Assembly: GCF_900091585.1 (NCBI RefSeq)
Contig: NZ_FMHT01000003.1
Location: forward strand, 372,001 to 436,000
Source: Micromonospora nigra
Lineage (GTDB): Bacteria; Actinomycetota; Actinomycetes; Mycobacteriales; Micromonosporaceae
Direction of reading: 5' to 3'
DNA: 64,000 bases
The notes under the pieces are model-generated. The model saw only the letters and a list, made by a program, of their open reading frames with translations, ran no database searches and was not told the DNA's origin. Position 1 is the first letter of the stretch; each line of letters starts with the position of its first letter. The position numbers and the translations under genes were made by a program. Positions 1 through 9,400 of the stretch are shown piece by piece.

Positions 1-818
1 ACGGTGAACACGACAAGAACCTCTCCACGGTGGAGCAGTTGTGCCGGGAGTTCGCCGACTTCGGCCTGACCCGGTCCGACGCGGTGGTCTCCTGCGGCGG
101 TGGCACCACCACCGACGTGGTCGGGCTGGCCGCCGGCCTCTACCACCGGGGGGTCGCGGTGATCCACCTGCCGACGTCGCTGCTCGCCCAGGTGGACGCC
201 AGCGTCGGCGGGAAGACGGCGGTGAACCTGCCGGAGGGCAAGAACCTCGTCGGGGTGTACTGGCAGCCCCGAGCGGTGCTCTGCGACACCGAGCACCTGG
301 ACACGCTGCCCGGTCGGGAGTGGCGCAACGGGTACGGCGAGATCGCTCGGGCCCACTTCATCGGCGCGGGCGACCTGCGCGGCAGGCCGGTGGCCACGCA
401 GATCGCGGCCTGTGTGGCGCTCAAGGCCCGGGTGGTCGCCGCCGACGAGCGCGACTCGGGGCTGCGGCACATCCTCAACTACGGCCACACGCTCGGGCAC
501 GCGTTGGAACGGGCGACGGACTTCCGGCTGCGGCACGGCGAGGCGGTCGGGATCGGCACGGTCTTCGCGGGTCGGCTGGCCGGTGTGCTGGGTCGCGTCG
601 ACGCCGACCGGGTGGCCGAGCACCACGAGGTGGTGGCCGGCTACGGTCTCGACACCGCCCTGCCGGCGGGATCGGACCACGACCGGCTGGTGACGCTCAT
701 GCGGCGGGACAAGAAGGCCACCGCCGGGCTGTCGTTCGTCCTCGACGGTCCGGGCGGGGCCGATCTTGTCACCGACGTGCCGGAGTCGGCCGTCCGCGCC
801 GCTCTCGCCCGGATGTGA
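1..818 (+). CDS. Amino-dehydroquinate synthase (RifG/AroB family), 5'-truncated by window edge
   Basis: The reading frame is already open at the first bases (GEHDKNLSTVEQL, typical of the dehydroquinate synthase family), so the gene starts upstream; the in-frame GTG at 30 is internal. Family marks are the nucleotide-binding GGGTTTDVVG stretch, KNLVGVYWQP and a zinc-binding GHTLGHALE (two His) near the C-terminus. Plain AroB would make 3-dehydroquinate from DAHP. Because AHBA synthase, amino-DHQ dehydratase and kanosamine kinase homologues lie within 16 kb, I infer the RifG-type role: cyclising amino-DAHP to 5-amino-5-deoxy-3-dehydroquinate. It converges on the ATP-grasp gene 81 nt downstream. 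A primary-metabolism AroB remains possible from sequence alone. Confidence 0.85.
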   Translation, partial: GEHDKNLSTVEQLCREFADFGLTRSDAVVSCGGGTTTDVVGLAAGLYHRGVAVIHLPTSLLAQVDASVGGKTAVNLPEGKNLVGVYWQPRAVLCDTEHLDTLPGREWRNGYGEIARAHFIGAGDLRGRPVATQIAACVALKARVVAADERDSGLRHILNYGHTLGHALERATDFRLRHGEAVGIGTVFAGRLAGVLGRVDADRVAEHHEVVAGYGLDTALPAGSDHDRLVTLMRRDKKATAGLSFVLDGPGGADLVTDVPESAVRAALARM

Positions 819-899
819 GGGTCGGCCCGGACCCCGCCCATGTCGGCCCGGACCCCGCCGCGTGCGGATCGGCCCCGGACCGCCACCCGGGGCCGCCAG

Positions 900-2087
900 T
901 CAGCTCAGCGCCCGCTGGATCTGCGCGATCAGCACACCGCACCTGTGCCGGTCCCGGGCACCCACCATGCCGATGATGGTCGCCGGGACGTCGCCGTTGT
1001 CCGTCATCGCCGGGTCGTAGTGCATCAACACGACGAGTTCCCCCCGGTCGATGAACGGGAGGAGCAGCGGCTCGGCGTCCACCCCCGAGGGGAGGGAGAA
1101 GAAGGTGGTCATGGCGCACGGGTGCTGACCCAGCAGGGAGCTGCGGTGCAGCAACGAGGTGGTGGCGCCGCTGACCCGGAAGTTCGGGTCGATGACCCGG
1201 TGCTCGCCGGTGCGGCTCGTCCCGGCGTCGAACGAGCAGTACCCCCGGTAACCGAGGGCGCTGGCCCTGCGTACCCCCGCGGTCAACGCCTCGACGAGTT
1301 CCGCCGGCGGTTGGTCGTCGTCCATCACGCACCCGGTCCACGTCGCGGTGGGTTGGGGCAGGTGCGCCGACGCACCGAGATACTCGACCGAACCGCTGGC
1401 CGTGACGGCGAACTGGACACCCCAGACCGACCGGAAGGGGATCTCCTCCTCCACGATCCACCGGTCGCTGATCTGTTCCAGTTGTTGGAACAGCGCCCGG
1501 TTGAGCCGGTCCTGCAACCGCCTGCTGAAGATCGCGATGCCGCTGTACACCTCGACGCCGGCCGGTTTGATCACCACCGGCCGGCGGTCCCGCTGCACGA
1601 TCCGACGTACCTCGGCGGGGGTGGCGACCTGCCGCCGGGGCAGGTAGTCCGACCCGATCAGCGTCTCCAGAACGGTCTTGTTGTTGAGTTCTGCCAGCAG
1701 CTCCGGCGTGTTGCGGGCCGGTGCGGTCCGCAGGTGCGGGTCGTACTCGGGGAACTGGAGTTCGAGCAGTTCCCCCCGGTCGGCGGCGGCGCGGGCGAGC
1801 TGCACGGCCTGCGCGCCGGACCGGAACTCGCGTAGATCACTGGGAACCTTGAGGCCACAGCGGCTGAGCAGGCGTAGCGACTTGTCCGTGCTGGCTCCGC
1901 TGCTGCAGATGACCGCCGCCTGGTACGGCAGGGTCAGATGCATGCCGGTCACCAGGTCGAGGCCGTTCTGCAGGCCGGCGCCCGCACCGGTCAGGTAGCG
2001 GCTGTCCGCGGTCGCCACCGGGCTCGGCGGCCGGGCGAGGACCACGCCGTCAGGGGCGAACACCTGTACTTGGATGGGTCCATCCAT
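900..2087 (-). CDS. ATP-grasp ligase of the AHBA/NRPS cluster
   Basis: 395 aa from ATG at 2087, chosen because AGGAG lies 5-6 nt upstream. Longer in-frame starts (2102, 2156) lack a ribosome site. ATP-grasp features are visible: a central VVIKPAG lysine segment (about residue 180), WIVEEEIPF as the adenine-binding acid stretch, and a C-terminal IDPNFRVSGAT metal-binding Asp/Asn segment. This fold joins a carboxylate to an amine or thiol through an acyl phosphate. It is transcribed divergently from the NRPS genes and shares their control region, so it probably makes an amide or activates a building block for the same product. The substrate is unknown. Confidence 0.8.
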   Translation of the reverse strand: MDGPIQVQVFAPDGVVLARPPSPVATADSRYLTGAGAGLQNGLDLVTGMHLTLPYQAAVICSSGASTDKSLRLLSRCGLKVPSDLREFRSGAQAVQLARAAADRGELLELQFPEYDPHLRTAPARNTPELLAELNNKTVLETLIGSDYLPRRQVATPAEVRRIVQRDRRPVVIKPAGVEVYSGIAIFSRRLQDRLNRALFQQLEQISDRWIVEEEIPFRSVWGVQFAVTASGSVEYLGASAHLPQPTATWTGCVMDDDQPPAELVEALTAGVRRASALGYRGYCSFDAGTSRTGEHRVIDPNFRVSGATTSLLHRSSLLGQHPCAMTTFFSLPSGVDAEPLLLPFIDRGELVVLMHYDPAMTDNGDVPATIIGMVGARDRHRCGVLIAQIQRALS

Positions 2088-2318
2088 GGGATCTCCTGTC
2101 ATGCCGGCCCGCAAGGGGCCTCGGGGTGGCATAGGGTCCGGACGCACGGCGGCCACGATCCGCGGGATCGTGAATGGAGGCGTCGCGTTCCGGTCCGGAT
2201 GGGGCCGCCGGCCGCGAGGTCGGGTGGCCCGTGTGCGTCGGTCGGCGGGAAGTGGGCTGAGCCGGCCAGGTAGCGGACTGGCTTGTGGTCAGAGCTGCCG
2301 CGGCGCGGTGCACACCAG

Positions 2319-2348
2319 CAGCCGGTGGTGGCTGCCGACCACCGGCTG
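2319..2348. repeat. Perfect 11-bp inverted repeat with 8-nt loop
   Basis: CAGCCGGTGGT at 2319-2329 pairs exactly with ACCACCGGCTG at 2338-2348. It lies between two divergent starts, so a role as operator or attenuating hairpin is more likely than a terminator. No T-tract follows. Confidence 0.6.
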
Positions 2349-2440
2349 GTTCATGATCGCCAAAGCATAGTCAGCTCCCGGCCGGGATAGGGATGGGCCG
2401 GACAGCCGAGTCCACACAGCCCTTTTCGCCACCGATCGGG

Positions 2441-2500
2441 TAGGGGTGGCCACTGAATCCGTCTAGGGGTGTACGTCTCCGTTTCGGAATCCGTAGGGTC
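2441..2500 (+). promoter_or_regulatory. Repeated TAGGGGTG motifs upstream of NRPS1
   Basis: TAGGGGTG occurs at 2441-2448 and again at 2464-2471, 23 bp apart, followed by TAGGGTC at 2494. The same hexamer (as CCCCTA) is clustered in the other divergent control region of the pathway at 13482-13580. This looks like a binding site for a pathway-specific activator, but the regulator is not in the window. Confidence 0.5.
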
Positions 2501-2608
2501 GGGTGCCGCCGGGTCGTCACTCCCCTGCACCGCGACGGATCGGGGGGCGCCTGTGGGTACGCCGGTCGACCGGCCGCACCGGCCACGCGTCTACCGGTCG
2601 TCCCTTCC

Positions 2609-3836
2609 GATCGGAGGTACGGCTGATGTCTGTCGGGTTCGTTGGCGCTCAGGGTGTGGTTGGTGGGCGGTTCGACGGGGACGGGGCGGGCGGGGGTGTG
2701 GATCTGGTGGGGGATCTGCGTCGGCCGGTGGTGTGGCCGGCGCGGGCGGCCACCGAGGTGCGGGTCCTGGAGGACGTACCGGCGTCCGCAACGATGCTGC
2801 TGGCAGGTCTGGTGGGAGTCCTCGCCCGACACACCGGCCAGGACGAGATCACCATCGGCGGGCCCGAGAACGGTGTGCTGCGCGTCGACGTGACAGGAGA
2901 TCCCGGCTTCGGGGAACTCGTCGACCGGGTCACCTGGGCCACGGCCGGTGACAACAACAGCTCGACAGCCGACAGCAGTGCCGGGAAGGTACGCGTCGGC
3001 CTGGTCGACGGGCCGGTGACCGAAACCAGACCCGACACCGTCGACGTCGACCTGATCGTCACCATCGCCACCGACACCACCACCATCCGCATCGACTACG
3101 CCGCCGACGGATACAGCCCACAGTGGATCCGATCCCTACTCGACCAGATCACCGCCCTCACCACGGCAGGACACCAGGCACCACAGACCACCCTGTCCCG
3201 ACTACCGCTGCTCGGCGACGCCGAACGAGAACAACTCCTCGCCTGGGGACACGGCCCGCAGCAAGCCATCCCCACCGAACCGATCCACGACCTCGTCCTG
3301 CGCTGGGCACGGCAGACCCCCGACGCCATCGCCGCCATCGCCGACGACACCACCCTCACCTACCGCGAACTCGACCACCGCTCCGCAGCCCTCGCCGCAT
3401 ACCTCCACACCACCGGCATCAAACCCGGCGACGTCGTATCACTGGCCCTGGACCGCAGCCTCTGGACCATCATCGCCACCCTCGGCATCCTCCGCGCCGG
3501 CGCCGCCTACACCCCCATGGACACCACCTGGCCCCCCGAACGAATGCGCCTCCTCCTCACCGACAACGGAGCCCGCATCGTCCTGACCACCCACCACACC
3601 GCACCCCACATCCCCACCCCCGACGGCGTCACCGTCATCGCCCTCGACCACCACTGGCCCACCATCGCCACCCACACCCTCACCAACCCACCACACACCA
3701 CCCCCGACACCCCCGCCTTCGTCATCTACACCTCCGGCTCCACCGGCACCCCCAAAGGCGTCACCCTCAGCCACGACAAACTCACCAACTTCCTCACCTG
3801 GATGACCAACGAATGCCACATCAACCCCGACAGCCG
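2609..3836 (+). repeat. NRPS mosaic block A, copy 1 (second copy 6398-7625)
   Basis: This block starts inside the 5' leader (ribosome site included) and runs to the end of the A-domain ATP-binding half. By eye it is identical to 6398-7625; the antisense and +1 frame translations of the two copies also match. It breaks at 3837 (C versus A), just before the specificity-determining core. Confidence 0.85.
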
Positions 3837-6312
3837 CATGCTGCATTCGGCGGCGCCGGTGTTCGACGCGGCCTTCGGGGAGGTCTTCGCCACGCTCATC
3901 GGAGGGGGCCGTGTCGTCGTCTGCTCCCGCGACGACCTGCTCGAACCGCGTAGGCTCACCGACCTCGTCAACCGGCACGGTGTCACGCACACGTTCGGGC
4001 CGGCCACGAACATCGCCCCGCTCGACCCGGCGGCCTGTCCCGGGCTGCGCTGCATCATCTTCGGCGGCGAAGCCGTTCCGCCGCCGCTGGCCCAGCGGTG
4101 GCTGGCGGCGGGCGTCCGGGTGCTCAACGCCTACGGTCCGGCGGAGATCGCCGTGGCGTGTTCGTGGTTTGATGCGTCAGCAGGGTGGGACGGGGCGTAC
4201 GTGCCGATCGGCTGGCCCATGCCCAACCGGCAGATCCGCGTCGTCGACACCAACCTCGACCTCGTCCCCCTCGGCATGCCCGGCGAAATCCTCATCACCG
4301 GCCACGGCATCGCCGACGGATACCTCCACCGCCCCGAACTCACCGCCGAACGATTCGTGACCGACCCCCACAGCGGCCAACCCGCCTACCGCACCGGCGA
4401 CCTCGCACGCTGGAACGCCACCGGCGCACTCGAAATCCTCGGCCGCATCGACCACCAGGTCAAAATCAACGGCATCCGCATCGAACTCGGCGAAATCGAA
4501 AGCATCCTCACCCAACACCCCCACGTCAACACCGCCGTCGTCATCCGCCACGAAAGCCACGGCACCACCCGCCTCATCGGCTACGTCACCCCCCGCGACA
4601 ACCACACCCCCACCAACAACACCCTCCGCGAACACGCCACCAAACACCTCCCCCCATACATGGTCCCCGCCACCATCATCACCCTCGACACATTCCCCAC
4701 CGGCAACACCGGAAAGATCAACCGCAACGCACTCCCCGAACCCGGAACACACCGCCCCGACCTCGACACCGAGTACGCCGAACCCGCCACCGGCGAGGAA
4801 CGCCTCGTGGCCCGGGTGTTCGCCGAGGTACTCGGCATCGACCGGGTCGGCGCACAGGACAGCTTCTTCGATCTCGGCGGCACCTCGCTACAGTCCGCCG
4901 CCGTCGCCACCCGCATCGACGAAGCCACCGACACCGTCGTACCGGTGTCCCAGATCCACCGCACCCCCACCCCACACGAACTCGCCCACTGGCTCACCAC
5001 CGCGCCCCGCCGTGCGCCCGCCGGTGTGCCGGCCCGCTCGCGCTCGGGGCTGGTGCCGCTCGCGCAGCAGGTGGCGAAGTGCCTGATGTCGCCGCTGGAG
5101 GTGGTCGTCCCGGTCACCTGGTGGATCGAGGGTGACCTGGACCTGCGGGCGCTGATGGCCGCACTCGGCGACGTACACCAACGACACGAAGCCCTACACG
5201 CCCGCTACCGCCGAGTCGACCCACCCGTCGCACTCATCCCCCCGAACCCCGGAAGACCACAGGTACAACTACTCGCCGACGCCACCAGCGAACACGAAGC
5301 AATGAACCAACTCGTGGCAACAGTGCAAAAGCCACTCGACTACACCCAGGGCCGCAACTGGCGCGCCGCCCTCATCCGCGAACGCACCACCAACCGCACC
5401 CTCCTCGGCATCGGCATCCACCACATCGCCTTCGACGGCTGGTCCCACTCACTCCTCGTCCGCGACCTCACCCACGCCTACACCGCCCGACACCACGGCC
5501 AACCCCCCACCTGGAACCACCCCGCCCCCACCCTGCGCCAAACCCACGACGAACACACCCGCCTCCGCAACGCCGCCGACCTCCCCACCCAACGCACCTA
5601 CTGGCGCAACCAACTACGTGACCTGCCCCGACAGGGCCGCGGCGGACCGACGGTGGGTCTGGAGCAGGTGTTGGCGTGGGGGCCGAAGGCCGGGCACACG
5701 GTCACCGTCGGCCGGGAGGTGCTGCGGCGGTGGGACGAGGCGGCGCGGGAACACCGGTTCAGCCGCTCCAGCTACTTCGTCGCGGCATTCGCCTCCGCCC
5801 TACGCGCCGTCCACCAACAGGACGACATCGGCCTGCTGATGGTCGTGGCGAAGCGGGGCAGCCGCGTGCTCGACTCGGCGTTCACCACCCGGCTGAACCT
5901 GAACTGCGTACGGGTGCGGTTCGACGGGCCGCAGGACGACAAGCTCGTCCTGCGGGTCCACGAGACGATCGCCGACCTCATGCGCGCCCAGGATGTCCCC
6001 TTCGCGGAGACCGCCGACGATCCCGCCGCGGGTCTGCCCAGCGAGGTGGTCGCCAGCCTGCCGACCTTCGTGTACCAGGACAACGTGATGCTGCCGCTGG
6101 AACTGCCCGGCTGCCGCACCGAGGAGGTCGTCGACCCGTACGCCCGGGAGGTGTCCAACGGCCTGACGGTCGAGGTGCTGCCCCGGGTCGACCATGCCCT
6201 CCTGCGCGTCACGATCCGCACCGACTACCTGCCGTACCGGCTAGCCGAGGAGCTGAACGAGCACATGTCGCGCTTCCTCGAAGCCGGGCCGACCATGGTG
6301 TCCCACCACTGA
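2626..6312 (+). CDS. NRPS module 1: truncated C - A - PCP - C
   Basis: 1228 aa. ATG at 2626 is preceded by GGAGG. Residues 1-215 resemble only the C-terminal half of a condensation domain and contain no HHxxxDG. The adenylation domain follows (about 235-720; YTSGSTGTPKG, NAYGPAE, catalytic GNTGK Lys697), then a carrier domain (GGTS, Ser754), then a complete condensation domain (about 800-1220) with intact HHIAFDG (932-938). There is no thioesterase. A hand alignment to GrsA gives specificity residues D-A-G-F-I-G-A-V-A-K, which I do not recognise. A terminal C domain suggests that the loaded amino acid is passed to an acceptor held by another protein or to a free amine such as an AHBA derivative. 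It is paired with a mosaic duplicate at 6415. Confidence 0.93.
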   Translation: MSVGFVGAQGVVGGRFDGDGAGGGVDLVGDLRRPVVWPARAATEVRVLEDVPASATMLLAGLVGVLARHTGQDEITIGGPENGVLRVDVTGDPGFGELVDRVTWATAGDNNSSTADSSAGKVRVGLVDGPVTETRPDTVDVDLIVTIATDTTTIRIDYAADGYSPQWIRSLLDQITALTTAGHQAPQTTLSRLPLLGDAEREQLLAWGHGPQQAIPTEPIHDLVLRWARQTPDAIAAIADDTTLTYRELDHRSAALAAYLHTTGIKPGDVVSLALDRSLWTIIATLGILRAGAAYTPMDTTWPPERMRLLLTDNGARIVLTTHHTAPHIPTPDGVTVIALDHHWPTIATHTLTNPPHTTPDTPAFVIYTSGSTGTPKGVTLSHDKLTNFLTWMTNECHINPDSRMLHSAAPVFDAAFGEVFATLIGGGRVVVCSRDDLLEPRRLTDLVNRHGVTHTFGPATNIAPLDPAACPGLRCIIFGGEAVPPPLAQRWLAAGVRVLNAYGPAEIAVACSWFDASAGWDGAYVPIGWPMPNRQIRVVDTNLDLVPLGMPGEILITGHGIADGYLHRPELTAERFVTDPHSGQPAYRTGDLARWNATGALEILGRIDHQVKINGIRIELGEIESILTQHPHVNTAVVIRHESHGTTRLIGYVTPRDNHTPTNNTLREHATKHLPPYMVPATIITLDTFPTGNTGKINRNALPEPGTHRPDLDTEYAEPATGEERLVARVFAEVLGIDRVGAQDSFFDLGGTSLQSAAVATRIDEATDTVVPVSQIHRTPTPHELAHWLTTAPRRAPAGVPARSRSGLVPLAQQVAKCLMSPLEVVVPVTWWIEGDLDLRALMAALGDVHQRHEALHARYRRVDPPVALIPPNPGRPQVQLLADATSEHEAMNQLVATVQKPLDYTQGRNWRAALIRERTTNRTLLGIGIHHIAFDGWSHSLLVRDLTHAYTARHHGQPPTWNHPAPTLRQTHDEHTRLRNAADLPTQRTYWRNQLRDLPRQGRGGPTVGLEQVLAWGPKAGHTVTVGREVLRRWDEAAREHRFSRSSYFVAAFASALRAVHQQDDIGLLMVVAKRGSRVLDSAFTTRLNLNCVRVRFDGPQDDKLVLRVHETIADLMRAQDVPFAETADDPAAGLPSEVVASLPTFVYQDNVMLPLELPGCRTEEVVDPYAREVSNGLTVEVLPRVDHALLRVTIRTDYLPYRLAEELNEHMSRFLEAGPTMVSHH
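4149..4762 (+). repeat. NRPS mosaic block B, copy 1 (second copy 7938-8551)
   Basis: Identity resumes just after the NAYGPAE motif and continues through the A-domain C-terminal subdomain, including the catalytic Lys. It ends at the A/PCP junction. The divergent segment before it (3837-4148) has the same length in both genes. Confidence 0.85.
4873..5013 (+). repeat. NRPS mosaic block C, copy 1 (second copy 8662-8802)
   Basis: It covers the carrier-domain phosphopantetheine site to the start of the C-domain linker. One difference was seen, at 4976 (A versus G). The linker that follows is unrelated and 15 nt longer in the second gene. Confidence 0.8.
5116..5629 (+). repeat. NRPS mosaic block D, copy 1 (second copy 8920-9433)
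   Basis: It covers the N-terminal lobe of the condensation domain with HHIAFDG. Identity stops at 5630. A shorter, nearly identical stretch follows at about 5726-5840; the rest of the C-terminal lobe is only homologous, with small shared islands near 6090-6150. Confidence 0.8.
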
Positions 6313-6414
6313 CCCGTCTCACCCACCCATTCCGGGCGACGACCGCCCTCGCAGTTCCCTGACCCGACCGCGTCCAGACGGGCGAAGCCGGGTTCCTGAT
6401 CGGAGGTACGGCTG

Positions 6415-9400
6415 ATGTCTGTCGGGTTCGTTGGCGCTCAGGGTGTGGTTGGTGGGCGGTTCGACGGGGACGGGGCGGGCGGGGGTGTGGATCTGGTGGG
6501 GGATCTGCGTCGGCCGGTGGTGTGGCCGGCGCGGGCGGCCACCGAGGTGCGGGTCCTGGAGGACGTACCGGCGTCCGCAACGATGCTGCTGGCAGGTCTG
6601 GTGGGAGTCCTCGCCCGACACACCGGCCAGGACGAGATCACCATCGGCGGGCCCGAGAACGGTGTGCTGCGCGTCGACGTGACAGGAGATCCCGGCTTCG
6701 GGGAACTCGTCGACCGGGTCACCTGGGCCACGGCCGGTGACAACAACAGCTCGACAGCCGACAGCAGTGCCGGGAAGGTACGCGTCGGCCTGGTCGACGG
6801 GCCGGTGACCGAAACCAGACCCGACACCGTCGACGTCGACCTGATCGTCACCATCGCCACCGACACCACCACCATCCGCATCGACTACGCCGCCGACGGA
6901 TACAGCCCACAGTGGATCCGATCCCTACTCGACCAGATCACCGCCCTCACCACGGCAGGACACCAGGCACCACAGACCACCCTGTCCCGACTACCGCTGC
7001 TCGGCGACGCCGAACGAGAACAACTCCTCGCCTGGGGACACGGCCCGCAGCAAGCCATCCCCACCGAACCGATCCACGACCTCGTCCTGCGCTGGGCACG
7101 GCAGACCCCCGACGCCATCGCCGCCATCGCCGACGACACCACCCTCACCTACCGCGAACTCGACCACCGCTCCGCAGCCCTCGCCGCATACCTCCACACC
7201 ACCGGCATCAAACCCGGCGACGTCGTATCACTGGCCCTGGACCGCAGCCTCTGGACCATCATCGCCACCCTCGGCATCCTCCGCGCCGGCGCCGCCTACA
7301 CCCCCATGGACACCACCTGGCCCCCCGAACGAATGCGCCTCCTCCTCACCGACAACGGAGCCCGCATCGTCCTGACCACCCACCACACCGCACCCCACAT
7401 CCCCACCCCCGACGGCGTCACCGTCATCGCCCTCGACCACCACTGGCCCACCATCGCCACCCACACCCTCACCAACCCACCACACACCACCCCCGACACC
7501 CCCGCCTTCGTCATCTACACCTCCGGCTCCACCGGCACCCCCAAAGGCGTCACCCTCAGCCACGACAAACTCACCAACTTCCTCACCTGGATGACCAACG
7601 AATGCCACATCAACCCCGACAGCCGAATGCTGCACTGCTGTTCACCGGTCTTCGATGTGGCACTGGGTGAGATCTTCACCGCCCTGACCTCCGGCGCGCG
7701 GGTCGTCGTCTGCTCCCGCGACGACCTGCTCGACAGCCGTCGGCTCACCGAGCTGATCGCCAAGGAGCAGGTGACCCACGCGTTCTGCCCGCCCACCAAC
7801 CTGGCGTCGGTCGACCCGGCCGACTGCCCGAGCATGGCCTGCCTGACGCTCGCCGGGGAGGCGGTGCCGCCCTCGATGGCGCACCGCTGGATGTCCACCG
7901 GCGTACGCCTGGTGAACGCCTACGGTCCGGCGGAGGCCGCCGTGGCGTGTTCGTGGTTTGATGCGTCAGCAGGGTGGGACGGGGCGTACGTGCCGATCGG
8001 CTGGCCCATGCCCAACCGGCAGATCCGCGTCGTCGACACCAACCTCGACCTCGTCCCCCTCGGCATGCCCGGCGAAATCCTCATCACCGGCCACGGCATC
8101 GCCGACGGATACCTCCACCGCCCCGAACTCACCGCCGAACGATTCGTGACCGACCCCCACAGCGGCCAACCCGCCTACCGCACCGGCGACCTCGCACGCT
8201 GGAACGCCACCGGCGCACTCGAAATCCTCGGCCGCATCGACCACCAGGTCAAAATCAACGGCATCCGCATCGAACTCGGCGAAATCGAAAGCATCCTCAC
8301 CCAACACCCCCACGTCAACACCGCCGTCGTCATCCGCCACGAAAGCCACGGCACCACCCGCCTCATCGGCTACGTCACCCCCCGCGACAACCACACCCCC
8401 ACCAACAACACCCTCCGCGAACACGCCACCAAACACCTCCCCCCATACATGGTCCCCGCCACCATCATCACCCTCGACACATTCCCCACCGGCAACACCG
8501 GAAAGATCAACCGCAACGCACTCCCCGAACCCGGAACACACCGCCCCGACCCCGGTGTCGACTACGTCGAGCCCGCCACCGATCGCGAGGGACTCGTCGC
8601 CGACCTCTTCGCCGCCGTCCTCGGCATCGACCGGGTCGGCGCGAACGACAACTTCTTCCGCCTCGGCGGCACCTCGCTACAGTCCGCCGCCGTCGCCACC
8701 CGCATCGACGAAGCCACCGACACCGTCGTACCGGTGTCCCAGATCCACCGCACCCCCACCCCACGCGAACTCGCCCACTGGCTCACCACCGCGCCCCGCC
8801 GTCCCCGGCCCGAGCCCGAGCCGTCCGCCGCCGCGCGTTCCGGCCCGGTCAAGCCGGTTCCGTTGACGCCGTCGGTCGCCAAGTGCGTCTGGCTTCCCTT
8901 CGAACTGGTGTGTCCGAGCACCTGGTGGATCGAGGGTGACCTGGACCTGCGGGCGCTGATGGCCGCACTCGGCGACGTACACCAACGACACGAAGCCCTA
9001 CACGCCCGCTACCGCCGAGTCGACCCACCCGTCGCACTCATCCCCCCGAACCCCGGAAGACCACAGGTACAACTACTCGCCGACGCCACCAGCGAACACG
9101 AAGCAATGAACCAACTCGTGGCAACAGTGCAAAAGCCACTCGACTACACCCAGGGCCGCAACTGGCGCGCCGCCCTCATCCGCGAACGCACCACCAACCG
9201 CACCCTCCTCGGCATCGGCATCCACCACATCGCCTTCGACGGCTGGTCCCACTCACTCCTCGTCCGCGACCTCACCCACGCCTACACCGCCCGACACCAC
9301 GGCCAACCCCCCACCTGGAACCACCCCGCCCCCACCCTGCGCCAAACCCACGACGAACACACCCGCCTCCGCAACGCCGCCGACCTCCCCACCCAACGCA

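Larger units (their letters stand above)
2088..2625. other. 538-bp divergent control region between ATP-grasp and NRPS1
   Basis: There is no convincing gene on either strand; the ORFs here are frame shadows. It holds an 11-bp perfect inverted repeat (2319-2348), three TAGGG-type motifs (2441-2500) and the NRPS1 ribosome site GGAGG at about 2613-2617. Both flanking genes start from it, so it should contain two promoters. Confidence 0.7.

Noticed and set aside
2371..2832. Minus-strand ORF across the NRPS1 start region, repeated before NRPS2
   Set aside because: It is antisense of duplicated block A. Its duplication only reflects the NRPS repeat.
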